From contig JAKSQL010000056.1 in NCBI GenBank assembly GCA_024404125.1, forward strand, positions 1-6,491: a stretch of 6,491 nucleotides of DNA, given 5' to 3'. Both the position numbers and the translations under genes were made by a program. The stretch is from Clostridia bacterium (lineage in GTDB: Bacteria; Bacillota; Clostridia; Oscillospirales; Acutalibacteraceae). Within the stretch, counting starts at the first letter, position 1. Every line of letters starts with the position of its first letter. The notes below the pieces were generated by a model, which was not told the DNA's origin, did not search any database, and saw only the letters and a list, made by a program, of their open reading frames with translations. This document shows, piece by piece, positions 1 through 6,386 of the stretch.

Positions 1-34
1 TTTGAATGAATTATAAAGCAACTCTTCGCAGAAT
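1..34. other. non-homologous junction upstream of metK
   Basis: The first 34 bases do not encode the MetK residues expected immediately before AHKL, where the family usually has a segment like NETPELMPLPISL. The metK frame contains a TAA stop at 14-16, and the other two forward frames also fail to give the expected peptide. The change is abrupt at about position 33-35. It could be a chimeric sequence end, a rearrangement breakpoint or a local cluster of errors. Nothing else is recognisable in this stretch. Confidence 0.6.
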
Positions 35-769
35 GCGCATAAACTTTCAAAGAAACTTACCGATGTAAGAAAATCGGGAGAACTTTCTTATCTTCGTCCG
101 GACGGTAAAACTCAGGTCACCGTAGAGTACGATAACGGTGTTCCAAAACGCGTAGAAGCAGTAGTTGTTTCAAGTCAGCACAGCGCAGATATTGACCTTA
201 AAACCTTGAGAGAGGATATATTAAATAAGGTTATAAAACCGATTATTCCCGATAAGTTTTTCGATAGTAATACAAAGGTTTACATAAACCCCACCGGCAG
301 ATTTGTAATCGGCGGTCCTCAGGGCGATACGGGACTTACCGGCAGAAAGATAATAGTTGATACTTACGGCGGTATGGCACGTCACGGTGGCGGTGCTTTT
401 TCGGGCAAAGATCCCACAAAGGTTGACCGCAGTGCCGCTTATGCCGCAAGATACGTTGCAAAGAATATAGTAGCCGCACATCTTGCAGATAAGTGCGAAG
501 TGCAGATAGCATACGCGATAGGTGTTGCAAAACCGGTTTCTGTTATGGTAGATACTTTCGGTACCGGTAAATATTCGGAAGAAAAAATAGCCGAAGCGGT
601 AAACAAAGTATTTGACTTAAGACCGAAAGCGATAATTGATAATCTTGACCTATTAAGACCTATCTACCGTAAAACCTCAAATTACGGTCATTTGGGCAGA
701 GAGGAAAAAGAGTTTACCTGGGAAAGAACAGATAAGGCAGAGGCACTCATAAAAGCGATTGGAGAATAG
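35..769 (+). CDS. metK: S-adenosylmethionine synthetase, 5'-truncated
   Basis: This cytoplasmic enzyme makes S-adenosylmethionine from methionine and ATP, releasing phosphate and pyrophosphate. The visible reading frame gives about 244 residues, against roughly 385-400 for the family, so the N-terminal third is missing. Recognisable MetK sequence starts at AHKL (from 35) and runs on through SYLRPDGKTQVTVEY. The central and C-terminal signatures are intact: GPQGDTGLTGRKIIVDTYGG (about 314-373), then GGGAFSGKDPTKVDRSAAY (about 385-441), which carries the lysine and aspartate residues of the ATP/phosphate and metal site. The YGHFGR-type end appears as YGHLGREEKEFTWERTDKA. In the same frame upstream there is a TAA at 14-16 and no homology, so no start codon can be given. 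A TTG at 206 lies inside the conserved core and is not a real start. The stop is 1 bp before nfnA, which suggests one transcript. The identification is very secure. Whether the gene is broken in the genome or only at this sequence end is unknown. Confidence 0.95.
   Translation, partial: AHKLSKKLTDVRKSGELSYLRPDGKTQVTVEYDNGVPKRVEAVVVSSQHSADIDLKTLREDILNKVIKPIIPDKFFDSNTKVYINPTGRFVIGGPQGDTGLTGRKIIVDTYGGMARHGGGAFSGKDPTKVDRSAAYAARYVAKNIVAAHLADKCEVQIAYAIGVAKPVSVMVDTFGTGKYSEEKIAEAVNKVFDLRPKAIIDNLDLLRPIYRKTSNYGHLGREEKEFTWERTDKAEALIKAIGE
761..764 (+). promoter_or_regulatory. ribosome binding site setting the nfnA start
   Basis: GGAG sits 6 bases before ATG at 771, inside the last codons of metK. It supports ATG 771 over the in-frame TTG at 759, which has no suitable site at that distance and would give four extra residues overlapping metK. 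Confidence 0.75.
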
Positions 770-770
770 A

Positions 771-1592
771 ATGTTCAAAATACTCAAAAAGCAAAAACTA
801 AACGAAGCGGTTACCTCCTTTACCGTAGAAGCACCCTTTATTGCAAAAAAGGTAAAGGCAGGGCAGTTTGTAATAATTCGTCTTGATAAAACGGGTGAGC
901 GTATACCCCTTACCGTATCCGATTTTGACCGTACGGCGGGCACCGTAACAACAGCAGGTCAGGCAGTGGGGTATTCCACCAAAAAGTTAGCAACCTTTTG
1001 CGAGGGCGATTTTATCGCCGATATGGTAGGGCCGCTTGGTTGTCCTACCGAATTCGGCAACCCCAAAAAAGCGATAGTAATAGGCGGCGGAGTTGGTTGC
1101 GCTATTGCATATCCTCAGGCAAAAGCCCTTAAAAATATGGGCGCAGAGGTTACCGTTATAGCAGGTTTTCGCTCAAAAGATATAGTGATACTTGAAGAGC
1201 AAATGAAAAAGGTCTCCGATAAACTGTATATTACTACCGATGACGGCTCTTACGGGCAAAAGGGATTTGTTACCGATGTACTTAATGGGCTTATTGTCAA
1301 AGACAGTTATGACCTTGTCATAGCAATAGGTCCCGTACCTATGATGAAATTCGTAAGCGCCGCAACAAAACCTTACGGCATAAAAACTTTGGTGTCTTTA
1401 AACCCTATTATGATAGACGGTACAGGTATGTGCGGCGGTTGTAGGGTAAGTGTAGGCGGCGAAACAAAATTTGCCTGTGTGGACGGTCCCGATTTTGACG
1501 GTCACTTGGTAGACTTTGACGAACTTACTTTAAGGAACGGTTTTTATAAAGAAGAAGAGGCACACGCCTGCAAAATGGGAGGGCTCAACTGA
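771..1592 (+). CDS. nfnA: NADH-dependent ferredoxin:NADP+ oxidoreductase, small subunit NfnA
   Basis: This is the small subunit of the cytoplasmic electron-bifurcating transhydrogenase, which couples reduced ferredoxin and NADH to NADP+ reduction. It has 273 residues from ATG 771, the usual length. The fold is ferredoxin-NADP+ reductase/PyrK-like. An N-terminal FAD-binding barrel carries RIPLT at residues 44-48. An NAD(H)-binding half carries GGGVG at 105-109 in the context KAIVIGGGVGCAIAYPQAKAL. A C-terminal [2Fe-2S] motif has Cys221, Cys224 and Cys236 in MCGGC and FACVDGP. Only three cysteines lie in this loop; Asp216 (IDGTGMC) occupies the position of the first PyrK cysteine, fitting the Asp plus three Cys ligation reported for Nfn. 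The start is 2 bp after the metK stop, and the stop overlaps nfnB by 1 bp (TGATG). Older annotations call this family sulfide dehydrogenase subunit SudB. The nfnB partner, and the absence of pyrD nearby, argue against PyrK. Confidence 0.92.
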   Translation: MFKILKKQKLNEAVTSFTVEAPFIAKKVKAGQFVIIRLDKTGERIPLTVSDFDRTAGTVTTAGQAVGYSTKKLATFCEGDFIADMVGPLGCPTEFGNPKKAIVIGGGVGCAIAYPQAKALKNMGAEVTVIAGFRSKDIVILEEQMKKVSDKLYITTDDGSYGQKGFVTDVLNGLIVKDSYDLVIAIGPVPMMKFVSAATKPYGIKTLVSLNPIMIDGTGMCGGCRVSVGGETKFACVDGPDFDGHLVDFDELTLRNGFYKEEEAHACKMGGLN

Positions 1593-2977
1593 TGGCAGAT
1601 ATGACACCCTTTAAGACAAAAATGCCCCTGCGTGAGCCAAATGTAAGAAATAAAGACTTTTTGGAGGTCGCGCTCGGTTATACTCCCGAAATGGCAATAG
1701 CCGAAGCAAACCGCTGCTTAAACTGTAAGAACAGTCCCTGTGTTTCGGGTTGCCCCGTAAACGTTAATATTCCGCAGTTTATTAAAAAAATCGCCGAGGG
1801 CGATTTTAAGGCAGCATACGAAGTTATTAGTGAAACGAGTTCTTTGCCTGCGGTATGCGGCAGGGTATGTCCGCAGGAAACACAGTGCGAGGGCAAGTGT
1901 GTAAGAGGCATAAAAGGTGAAAGTGTGGCAATAGGTCGGCTTGAGCGCTTTGCCGCAGATTATTTTCTTGAAAACTGTGAAAAAGAAATACCGAAAATTA
2001 AAAAGAACGGCAAAAAGGTAGCAATAGTAGGCGGCGGCCCCTCGGGGCTTACCTGTGCGCGTGACCTTGCAAAAATGGGCTACGATGTTACTTTGTTCGA
2101 GGCATTTCACACCGCGGGCGGCGTTTTAATTTACGGTATTCCCGAGTTCAGACTCCCGAAAGAGATAGTTAAAAAAGAAATAAACGGGCTTAAAAATCTC
2201 GGCGTAAATATTATGACCGATATGGTAATCGGCAAGGTGCTTTCGGTTGACGAACTTACCGATATGGGCTTTGATGCGGTATTTATCGGCTCGGGCGCGG
2301 GACTGCCCTCCTTTATGGGAATTGAGGGCGAGGCGGCGCTCGGGGTATATTCGGCAAACGAATTTCTTACCCGTATAAACCTTATGAAAGCGTATCTTGA
2401 CGATTATGATACTCCTATAAAGCACTCAAAGTCAGTGGCGGTAGTAGGCGGCGGAAACGTTGCTATGGATGCCGCACGCTGCGCAAAGCGCCTCGGCGCC
2501 GATAATGTTTATATAATCTACCGCAGAGGCGAGGACGAAATGCCTGCAAGGCGTGAGGAAATAGAACACGCAAAAGAAGAGGGCATTGAGTTTAAACTAC
2601 TTTGTAACCCAGTAAAGATACTATCCGATGAAAGCAACAAAGTAAAGGGAATAAAGTGTGTTAAAATGCAACTTGCGGAGGCGGACAGTTCGGGCAGAAG
2701 AAGACCTGTACCGATAGAAAACTCCGAGTTTACTGTAGATGTAGATTCCGTTATTATGGCGATAGGCACATCACCTAACCCGCTTATAAGAACTACTACA
2801 AAAGGGCTCGAAGCAAATAAGCGCGGTTGTTTGGTGGTTGATGAAAATATGAAGACCACCAAAGAGGGCGTGTATGCAGGCGGCGATGCCGTAACAGGAT
2901 CGGCCACCGTAATACTCGCTATGGGTGCCGGTAAAACCGCCGCAAAGGCGATAGATGAATATTTAAAATCAAAATAA
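1592..2977 (+). CDS. nfnB: NADH-dependent ferredoxin:NADP+ oxidoreductase, large subunit NfnB (GltD-like)
   Basis: This is the large subunit of Nfn. It carries the bifurcating FAD and the NADPH and ferredoxin sites, and works with NfnA in the cytoplasm to balance NADH, NADPH and reduced ferredoxin. It has 461 residues, typical for the family. The N-terminal iron-sulfur domain has two cysteine groups, Cys42-45-50-54 (CLNCKNSPCVSGC) and Cys89-93-99-103 (CGRVCPQETQCEGKC), fitting two [4Fe-4S] clusters. The first Rossmann motif, GGGPSG at 147-152, binds FAD. A second, GGGN at 286-289, is followed by VYIIYRRGEDEMPARREE, the NADPH-binding part. The C-terminal VYAGGDAVTGSATVILAMGAGKTAA (split over about 426-450) closes the FAD site. 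Start ATG 1592 overlaps the nfnA TGA, and GGAGG at 1578-1582 lies 9 bases upstream. Homologues are often labelled glutamate synthase small subunit (GltA/GltD). With no GOGAT large subunit nearby and nfnA directly upstream, Nfn is the better call. Confidence 0.93.
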   Translation: MADMTPFKTKMPLREPNVRNKDFLEVALGYTPEMAIAEANRCLNCKNSPCVSGCPVNVNIPQFIKKIAEGDFKAAYEVISETSSLPAVCGRVCPQETQCEGKCVRGIKGESVAIGRLERFAADYFLENCEKEIPKIKKNGKKVAIVGGGPSGLTCARDLAKMGYDVTLFEAFHTAGGVLIYGIPEFRLPKEIVKKEINGLKNLGVNIMTDMVIGKVLSVDELTDMGFDAVFIGSGAGLPSFMGIEGEAALGVYSANEFLTRINLMKAYLDDYDTPIKHSKSVAVVGGGNVAMDAARCAKRLGADNVYIIYRRGEDEMPARREEIEHAKEEGIEFKLLCNPVKILSDESNKVKGIKCVKMQLAEADSSGRRRPVPIENSEFTVDVDSVIMAIGTSPNPLIRTTTKGLEANKRGCLVVDENMKTTKEGVYAGGDAVTGSATVILAMGAGKTAAKAIDEYLKSK

Positions 2978-2981
2978 AATT

Positions 2982-3015
2982 AAATGAGGTATGAGAAAAG
3001 TCATACCTCATTTTT
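2982..3015. terminator. bidirectional intrinsic terminator between convergent operons
   Basis: ATGAGGTATGA (2984-2994) pairs with TCATACCTCAT (3001-3011), giving an 11-bp perfect stem around the 6-base loop GAAAAG, with two more A-T pairs at the base. On the + strand it is followed by TTTTTATTAT, and on the - strand by an equally T-rich run. It starts 4 bp after the nfnB stop, and its T-tract ends just beside the stop of the convergent helicase-loader gene at 3017. It can therefore end transcription from both sides. Confidence 0.9.
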
Positions 3016-3016
3016 A

Positions 3017-3967
3017 TTATGTATTTTTAATCTGCCTTATATCGTTTCCGATAAACTTTTTAGATATGTAACTGCCTATAAGCCGCGAGGCAATTCTTGC
3101 TGTATATTTTTCGCTGATTTCTTTCATTGAAAGATTTGTGCTTATTAGGGTGGGTTTACCCGAAAGTAAACGTGTGTTTATTACATTATAAATGCAGGAC
3201 TGTACGTACGAGGTCAAAAACTCACTGCCCAAATCGTCAATTACCAACAAATCACAGTTTACCGCATTGTTATAAGTGTCGTTACTGCGGTTTGCAAATT
3301 GGTCGTTTTCCATAGCGGCAAACAAATTATATGCAGAACTGTAAATACAGTCATATCCGGAGTTTATCAAATCGTAAACGATAGAGAGTGATAGGTGTGT
3401 TTTGCCAAGCCCCGCACTGCCCATAAATAGTAAATTAGGTGATGTTTTGGGATTAAAGTTTATAGCATATTCTTTTGCGAATTTAAAAATTTCGGTCATA
3501 CGCTTTTTGGGTGACGCGCCGTTTTGTTCGGCAGGATAGTATTCAAGATTAAAGCATTCAAAGCGGTTGCTTTCAAGCGGTAATTCGCGCTTTAAATCTT
3601 CAAGCATAAGATTTGTGGCATCGCTTGTTATACACTCACAAAGTTTGCCGTCACAAAATCCCGTATCCTTGCACTTGTCACACACGTATTCAACCGGCTT
3701 TATATCGGCGGCATTTAAAATCTTTTCTTTTTCTTTTGTAAGGTCAGTAAGTTCTTTTTGCAACTCTTGTAATGAAACAAGGTCGCCCGAAATTGCCGTA
3801 AGCGCAACATTTGCGCCAAGCATTCGTACCGTATCTTCTGTTTCTTTAAAGTGACTGTCGGTTTCTTTAAGAAGTGCTATTTTGTTTTCTCTGTCCCGTA
3901 CTTTTTGTTCGAGGACATATTTTCTGTTTTTAAGCGCAGTATTTACGGCTTCTTTTCGGTTTAGCAT
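3017..3967 (-). CDS. dnaI: DnaI/DnaC-like AAA+ helicase loader
   Basis: This is an ATP-binding protein of the DnaC/DnaI/IstB family, 316 residues, expected to deliver the replicative DNA helicase to origins or stalled forks. The N-terminal 90 residues are charged and probably helical or coiled (ELQKELTDLTKEKEKI). A cysteine-rich zinc-finger-like motif follows: CDKCKDTGFCDGKLCEC, with Cys96, Cys99, Cys110 and Cys112 and an extra Cys105. The AAA+ core shows Walker A GSAGLGKT (183-190), Walker B LLVIDD (240-245), sensor-1 STN (276-278) and a basic TARIASRLIGS region (289-299) carrying the presumed arginine finger, Arg291 or Arg295. The zinc-finger motif plus this core is the usual clostridial helicase-loader arrangement. 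IstB of IS21 is similar, but no transposase is adjacent. Start ATG 3967 lies 19 bp after the stop of the DnaD-like gene, and both genes are probably translated from one mRNA. The gene ends at the shared terminator. Confidence 0.9.
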   Translation of the reverse strand: MLNRKEAVNTALKNRKYVLEQKVRDRENKIALLKETDSHFKETEDTVRMLGANVALTAISGDLVSLQELQKELTDLTKEKEKILNAADIKPVEYVCDKCKDTGFCDGKLCECITSDATNLMLEDLKRELPLESNRFECFNLEYYPAEQNGASPKKRMTEIFKFAKEYAINFNPKTSPNLLFMGSAGLGKTHLSLSIVYDLINSGYDCIYSSAYNLFAAMENDQFANRSNDTYNNAVNCDLLVIDDLGSEFLTSYVQSCIYNVINTRLLSGKPTLISTNLSMKEISEKYTARIASRLIGSYISKKFIGNDIRQIKNT

Positions 3968-3976
3968 AAATCTTAT

Positions 3977-3985
3977 CCCCCCCTT
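3977..3985 (-). promoter_or_regulatory. unusual all-G ribosome binding site of the helicase-loader gene
   Basis: On the coding strand this reads AA followed by seven G, nine bases before ATG 3967. It replaces the usual AAGGAGG, and pairing with 16S rRNA is still possible through G-U. The only other candidate would be further away, so this run must serve the gene. The homopolymer is also a place where reads may miscount bases, but it lies between genes and does not affect either frame. Confidence 0.6.
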
Positions 3986-3986
3986 A

Positions 3987-4895
3987 TCAGTCGGAATTTA
4001 ATTTTCTCTCATATGCATCAAGGTCAAAGGCGGCGTAATCGTTTTTGGTTTCCTTTTTATGTTTTAAAGTGAGATTTTGCGCGTCTTCAACCGTTTTAAC
4101 ACCCTTTTGATGCCAATTATCTATAATCTTTGAAATATACGCGAAAGAAAATTTCGCGCTTTGGTCAACGCAGGCATCGTATGCTGTTTTAAGCAGTTTA
4201 TCGCTAAATCCGTATTCGTTTACCCATTTATCGCAAAGTGTAAGTTCCTTATCGCTCGGTTTGCGCTTTTCAAGACCGAACACACCGCTTACAAGTTTAA
4301 AGGCAAGTTCCTGTTTTGTGGATTTTTCTATCTGACTTTCGGCATCGGCTAAATTTTCAACACCGTTGTCAAGCCATTTTGCCGCCGTTTTTTCTATGAA
4401 ACTTATATTGCATTTGTTTTGGTTTACCGCGTACTGTAAGAGTAAAAGTATAACAGAAACGTCCATACCCTCATCGTCATAGAGCCAAACGAGTGTACTT
4501 GCTTCGTTGGTTTTAAGGTTTCTTCCGAATTTCATTTGCGCTTCTCTTAAAAGCATCATAACTTTAGGATCCTCATTGCCGCGTTTTGCAACGTCGTCAC
4601 GGTCGGGCTTTTGCGATTTTAAAACCGTCTTTTTAGTTTCTTTTTCGTAGGATGCACCGTCACATAAGAGTATTTCACACTCTTTCCAAAAAATAAGTGC
4701 GTCTTGAACCTCTTCTTTAGAGAGTGAAAGTTTATCTGCTATATCTTCGGCATTTATTTCACCCGAATTATTGCGCAAAACACTAAGCAGTACCTTTAAC
4801 TGTACTGCCGAGGATAATTTTATGTACTTGTCAACAACGGCGCTCGGCACCGCAAATGCCGAACTGAATGCCGAAGGATTTATAAAGTAGCGCAT
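3987..4895 (-). CDS. DnaD-domain replication initiation/restart protein
   Basis: This 302-residue protein is of the DnaD/DnaB (Bacillus-type) family, which remodels DNA and helps recruit the helicase loader at oriC and at restarting forks. Residues about 22-80 look like a winged-helix DNA-binding domain (SSAVQLKVLLSVLRNN, then the helix-turn-helix-like INAEDIADKLSLSKEEVQDAL). A polar linker follows (about 82-110), then two tandem DnaD C-terminal (DDBH2-type) domains. The first (about 112-188) ends with FIEKTAAKWLDNGVENLADAE. The second (about 197-273) has the exact family motif YxxxIxxxW at Tyr253, Ile257 and Trp261, followed by QKGVKTVEDA. The first copy has Phe and Thr in place of the Tyr and Ile of that motif, so the repeats have diverged. 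Start ATG 4895 has AAGAGGT 5 bases upstream. It sits between the symporter (18-bp gap) and the helicase loader (19-bp gap). The domain order fits clostridial DnaD proteins better than Bacillus DnaD, so no gene symbol is given. Confidence 0.88.
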   Translation of the reverse strand: MRYFINPSAFSSAFAVPSAVVDKYIKLSSAVQLKVLLSVLRNNSGEINAEDIADKLSLSKEEVQDALIFWKECEILLCDGASYEKETKKTVLKSQKPDRDDVAKRGNEDPKVMMLLREAQMKFGRNLKTNEASTLVWLYDDEGMDVSVILLLLQYAVNQNKCNISFIEKTAAKWLDNGVENLADAESQIEKSTKQELAFKLVSGVFGLEKRKPSDKELTLCDKWVNEYGFSDKLLKTAYDACVDQSAKFSFAYISKIIDNWHQKGVKTVEDAQNLTLKHKKETKNDYAAFDLDAYERKLNSD

Positions 4896-4913
4896 ACAAT
4901 ACCTCTTGAATTA

Positions 4914-6233
4914 TTATTCGGGAATATTATTATAGCAAGTATTTTCTTTCTTGTAAAGCAATTTTTCTCTTAGCAAAATAAGTGACGTAAGATTGGGAAT
5001 TGCCATAATTCCGTTTAGCGCCTCACATATCCCCCAAACCGCGCTTGTATCAAGCATACTGCCGAATATTAAGACAATGCAAAATGTTAAAACGTACAAT
5101 TTTTCGCCTGTATTTCCAAACATAAAAAATGCCGCTTTTTTGCCGTAAAACCCCCAACTTATAATCGAGGTAAAGGCAAAGAGAATTATTATTGAGGAAA
5201 TAATCGGCAGAGTAAAGATTTTAAAATACGGATAAAACACCTGCTTTACGGCGTCTATTCCGGAAGATGCGGTAATGCCTTCTTTAACCGTAAGCGCGGT
5301 AATGCCCGTAAGTGAGCATACTATAACCGTATCGCAAAACACTTCAAATATACCTAAAAGCGCGGTATCGTGCGGACTTTTAAGGGTACTTTCCGAGTAT
5401 GACATAGGCGCCGTACCAAGCCCCGCTTCGTTAGAAAACATACCGCGAGAAAATCCCTTTTTAATAACCGTAAAAGTACTAACACCGTAAATCGCGGAGG
5501 GCGGTTTAAATGCCGAAACAAATATATCCTTTATTATGTACTTAAGATAAACCGAATTTGAAATAATCACCGTAAGACATATCGCTATATATGAAACGGT
5601 CATTAAAGGTACGCATTTTTCAGCAAAAGCAAAAGTTTTGTTCGCTTTCCCGAAAAGTATCAAAAAGCAAAGCAAAGCGCATACAAAGCCTACTACGAGG
5701 TTTACATAAAACCGATTAAACGGCAAAATCTCCGACACACATTCGCAAATACTTTTGCTTTGCACTAAATTGCCCGTACCGAAACTCGCAAAGAGAAAGC
5801 ATATGCAAAATATATAAGAGAGTGGCATAAAACTTTTGTCAAGTCCGTTTTTTATCGAGTACATGGCGCCGCCGTAAAATTTTTCGTTTTTCTTTTCTCT
5901 TAACAGTACCGCAAGATAAATTTCGCAGTATTTTATTATCATACTGAAAAACGAGGATACAACAATCCAAAAAATCACACCGCCGCCGAAAGCGGAAACT
6001 GCGAGAGTTACCCCTATTATGTTGCCCGTCCCCATAGTGCCGCCAAGAGCGGTGCATAGGCAGGCAAAAGCATTGTTATTTTTTGAGAACGGAGATAGCA
6101 TAGCCGATTTAAAACGCCTTATTTGCAAAAATTTTGTTTTTACGGTAAGCAATAAGCCGACACCCACCATAAAGACGAGCATCGGCAAACCCCATACCGT
6201 ATTGCACAATTCATTTATAAAACGGTTAAACAA
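4914..6233 (-). CDS. AGCS-family sodium:alanine/glycine symporter
   Basis: This cytoplasmic-membrane transporter is predicted to import alanine, glycine or related amino acids with Na+. It has 439 residues and about ten to eleven hydrophobic segments, the first at about 14-30 (GLPMLVFMVGVGLLLTV). Family landmarks are TALGGTMGTGNIIGV (61-75), the strongly conserved FSRGMFSNEAGLGTAP (261-276), SWGFYGKKA (359-367), and MAIPNL (410-415) in the last membrane helix. The usual FWMW after the first conserved loop reads FWIV here (88-91), and the NIAG form reads NIIG, so it is a slightly divergent member. The substrate cannot be read from sequence. Translation starts at TTG 6233, supported by GAGGTG 5 bases upstream; the next in-frame methionine (residue 18) lies inside the first membrane segment. 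It is the first gene of the leftward operon, 18 bp before the DnaD-like gene, with no terminator between them. Confidence 0.93.
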   Translation of the reverse strand: MFNRFINELCNTVWGLPMLVFMVGVGLLLTVKTKFLQIRRFKSAMLSPFSKNNNAFACLCTALGGTMGTGNIIGVTLAVSAFGGGVIFWIVVSSFFSMIIKYCEIYLAVLLREKKNEKFYGGAMYSIKNGLDKSFMPLSYIFCICFLFASFGTGNLVQSKSICECVSEILPFNRFYVNLVVGFVCALLCFLILFGKANKTFAFAEKCVPLMTVSYIAICLTVIISNSVYLKYIIKDIFVSAFKPPSAIYGVSTFTVIKKGFSRGMFSNEAGLGTAPMSYSESTLKSPHDTALLGIFEVFCDTVIVCSLTGITALTVKEGITASSGIDAVKQVFYPYFKIFTLPIISSIIILFAFTSIISWGFYGKKAAFFMFGNTGEKLYVLTFCIVLIFGSMLDTSAVWGICEALNGIMAIPNLTSLILLREKLLYKKENTCYNNIPE

Positions 6234-6238
6234 TAAAG

Positions 6239-6244
6239 CACCTC
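6239..6244 (-). promoter_or_regulatory. ribosome binding site fixing a TTG start for the symporter
   Basis: GAGGTG on the coding strand lies 5 bases before TTG at 6233-6231. No ATG lies in frame between this site and the first membrane helix, so the TTG is the likely initiator. Confidence 0.8.
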
Positions 6245-6265
6245 AAAAAAATTTATAATTTGGTA

Positions 6266-6294
6266 TTGATTTTAGGAATACTTTGTGGTATTAT
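6266..6294 (+). promoter_or_regulatory. sigma-70-type promoter for tRNA-Arg
   Basis: A -35 box TTGATT (6266-6271) and a -10 box TATTAT (6289-6294) are separated by 17 bp. Transcription would start near 6301-6303, about 12 bases before the mature 5' end of the tRNA. TATACT at 6292-6297 overlaps the -10 but would need a 20-bp spacer. The leftward symporter operon must start within the same 80-bp region, but its own promoter is not clear: TTGCCA on the - strand (6304-6299) has only a poor GTATTC at the right distance. Confidence 0.7.
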
Positions 6295-6313
6295 ACTATG
6301 GCAACATAAATTT

Positions 6314-6386
6314 GCGCCGGTAGCTCAGCTGGATAGAGCGTCTGGCTACGGACCAGAAGGTCGGGAGTTCGAATCTTCTCGCACAC
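6314..6386 (+). tRNA. tRNA-Arg (anticodon ACG) with defective 3' acceptor strand
   Basis: The cloverleaf can be traced by hand. The acceptor 5' strand is GCGCCGG (6314-6320). The D stem is GCTC/GAGC with a 9-base loop. The anticodon stem is TCTGG/CCAGA with loop CTACGGA, and anticodon ACG (6348-6350) decodes CGN arginine codons after A34-to-inosine editing. The variable loop is AGGTC. The T stem is GGGAG/CTTCT with two G-U pairs, around TTCGAAT. The acceptor 3' strand should be CCGGCGC but reads CGCACAC (6380-6386), which pairs at only three of seven positions, and no CCA follows. If four bases (CCGG) are missing after 6379, then CGC pairs with GCG and A6383 would be the discriminator. Promoter and terminator are both in place. 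As written the tRNA could not fold normally, so it is either a pseudogene or a sequence artefact. Confidence 0.85.

Noticed and set aside
206..769. A 187-residue gene starting at TTG 206
   Set aside because: It is the tail of metK; conserved MetK sequence continues upstream to about position 35 in the same frame, so the TTG is an internal leucine codon.
759..770. TTG 759 as the nfnA start
   Set aside because: It overlaps metK and has no ribosome binding site at a suitable distance. ATG 771 has GGAG 6 bases upstream and begins at the family's usual N-terminus.
1718..2110. Reverse-strand reading frame of 130 codons inside nfnB
   Set aside because: It is a shadow of nfnB, with no family resemblance and no ribosome binding site; the forward frame is clearly conserved.
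2518..2907. Reverse-strand reading frame of 129 codons inside nfnB
   Set aside because: It is low-complexity and rich in Ser and Pro, as expected from the antisense of a coding gene, and lies opposite conserved NADPH/FAD motifs.
3017..3967. IstB-like transposition helper of an IS21 element
   Set aside because: No IstA transposase or inverted terminal repeats are nearby. The N-terminal zinc-finger motif and the adjacent DnaD protein point to a replication helicase loader.
6019..6258. Forward reading frame of 79 codons overlapping the start of the symporter
   Set aside because: It is antisense to a well-conserved membrane protein and has no recognisable domain or convincing ribosome binding site.
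6262..6292. Repeated GGTATT (6262-6267, 6287-6292) and the short inverted pair GTATT/AATAC as an operator
   Set aside because: The repeats are only 5-6 bases in very AT-rich sequence and overlap promoter boxes; chance is a sufficient explanation.
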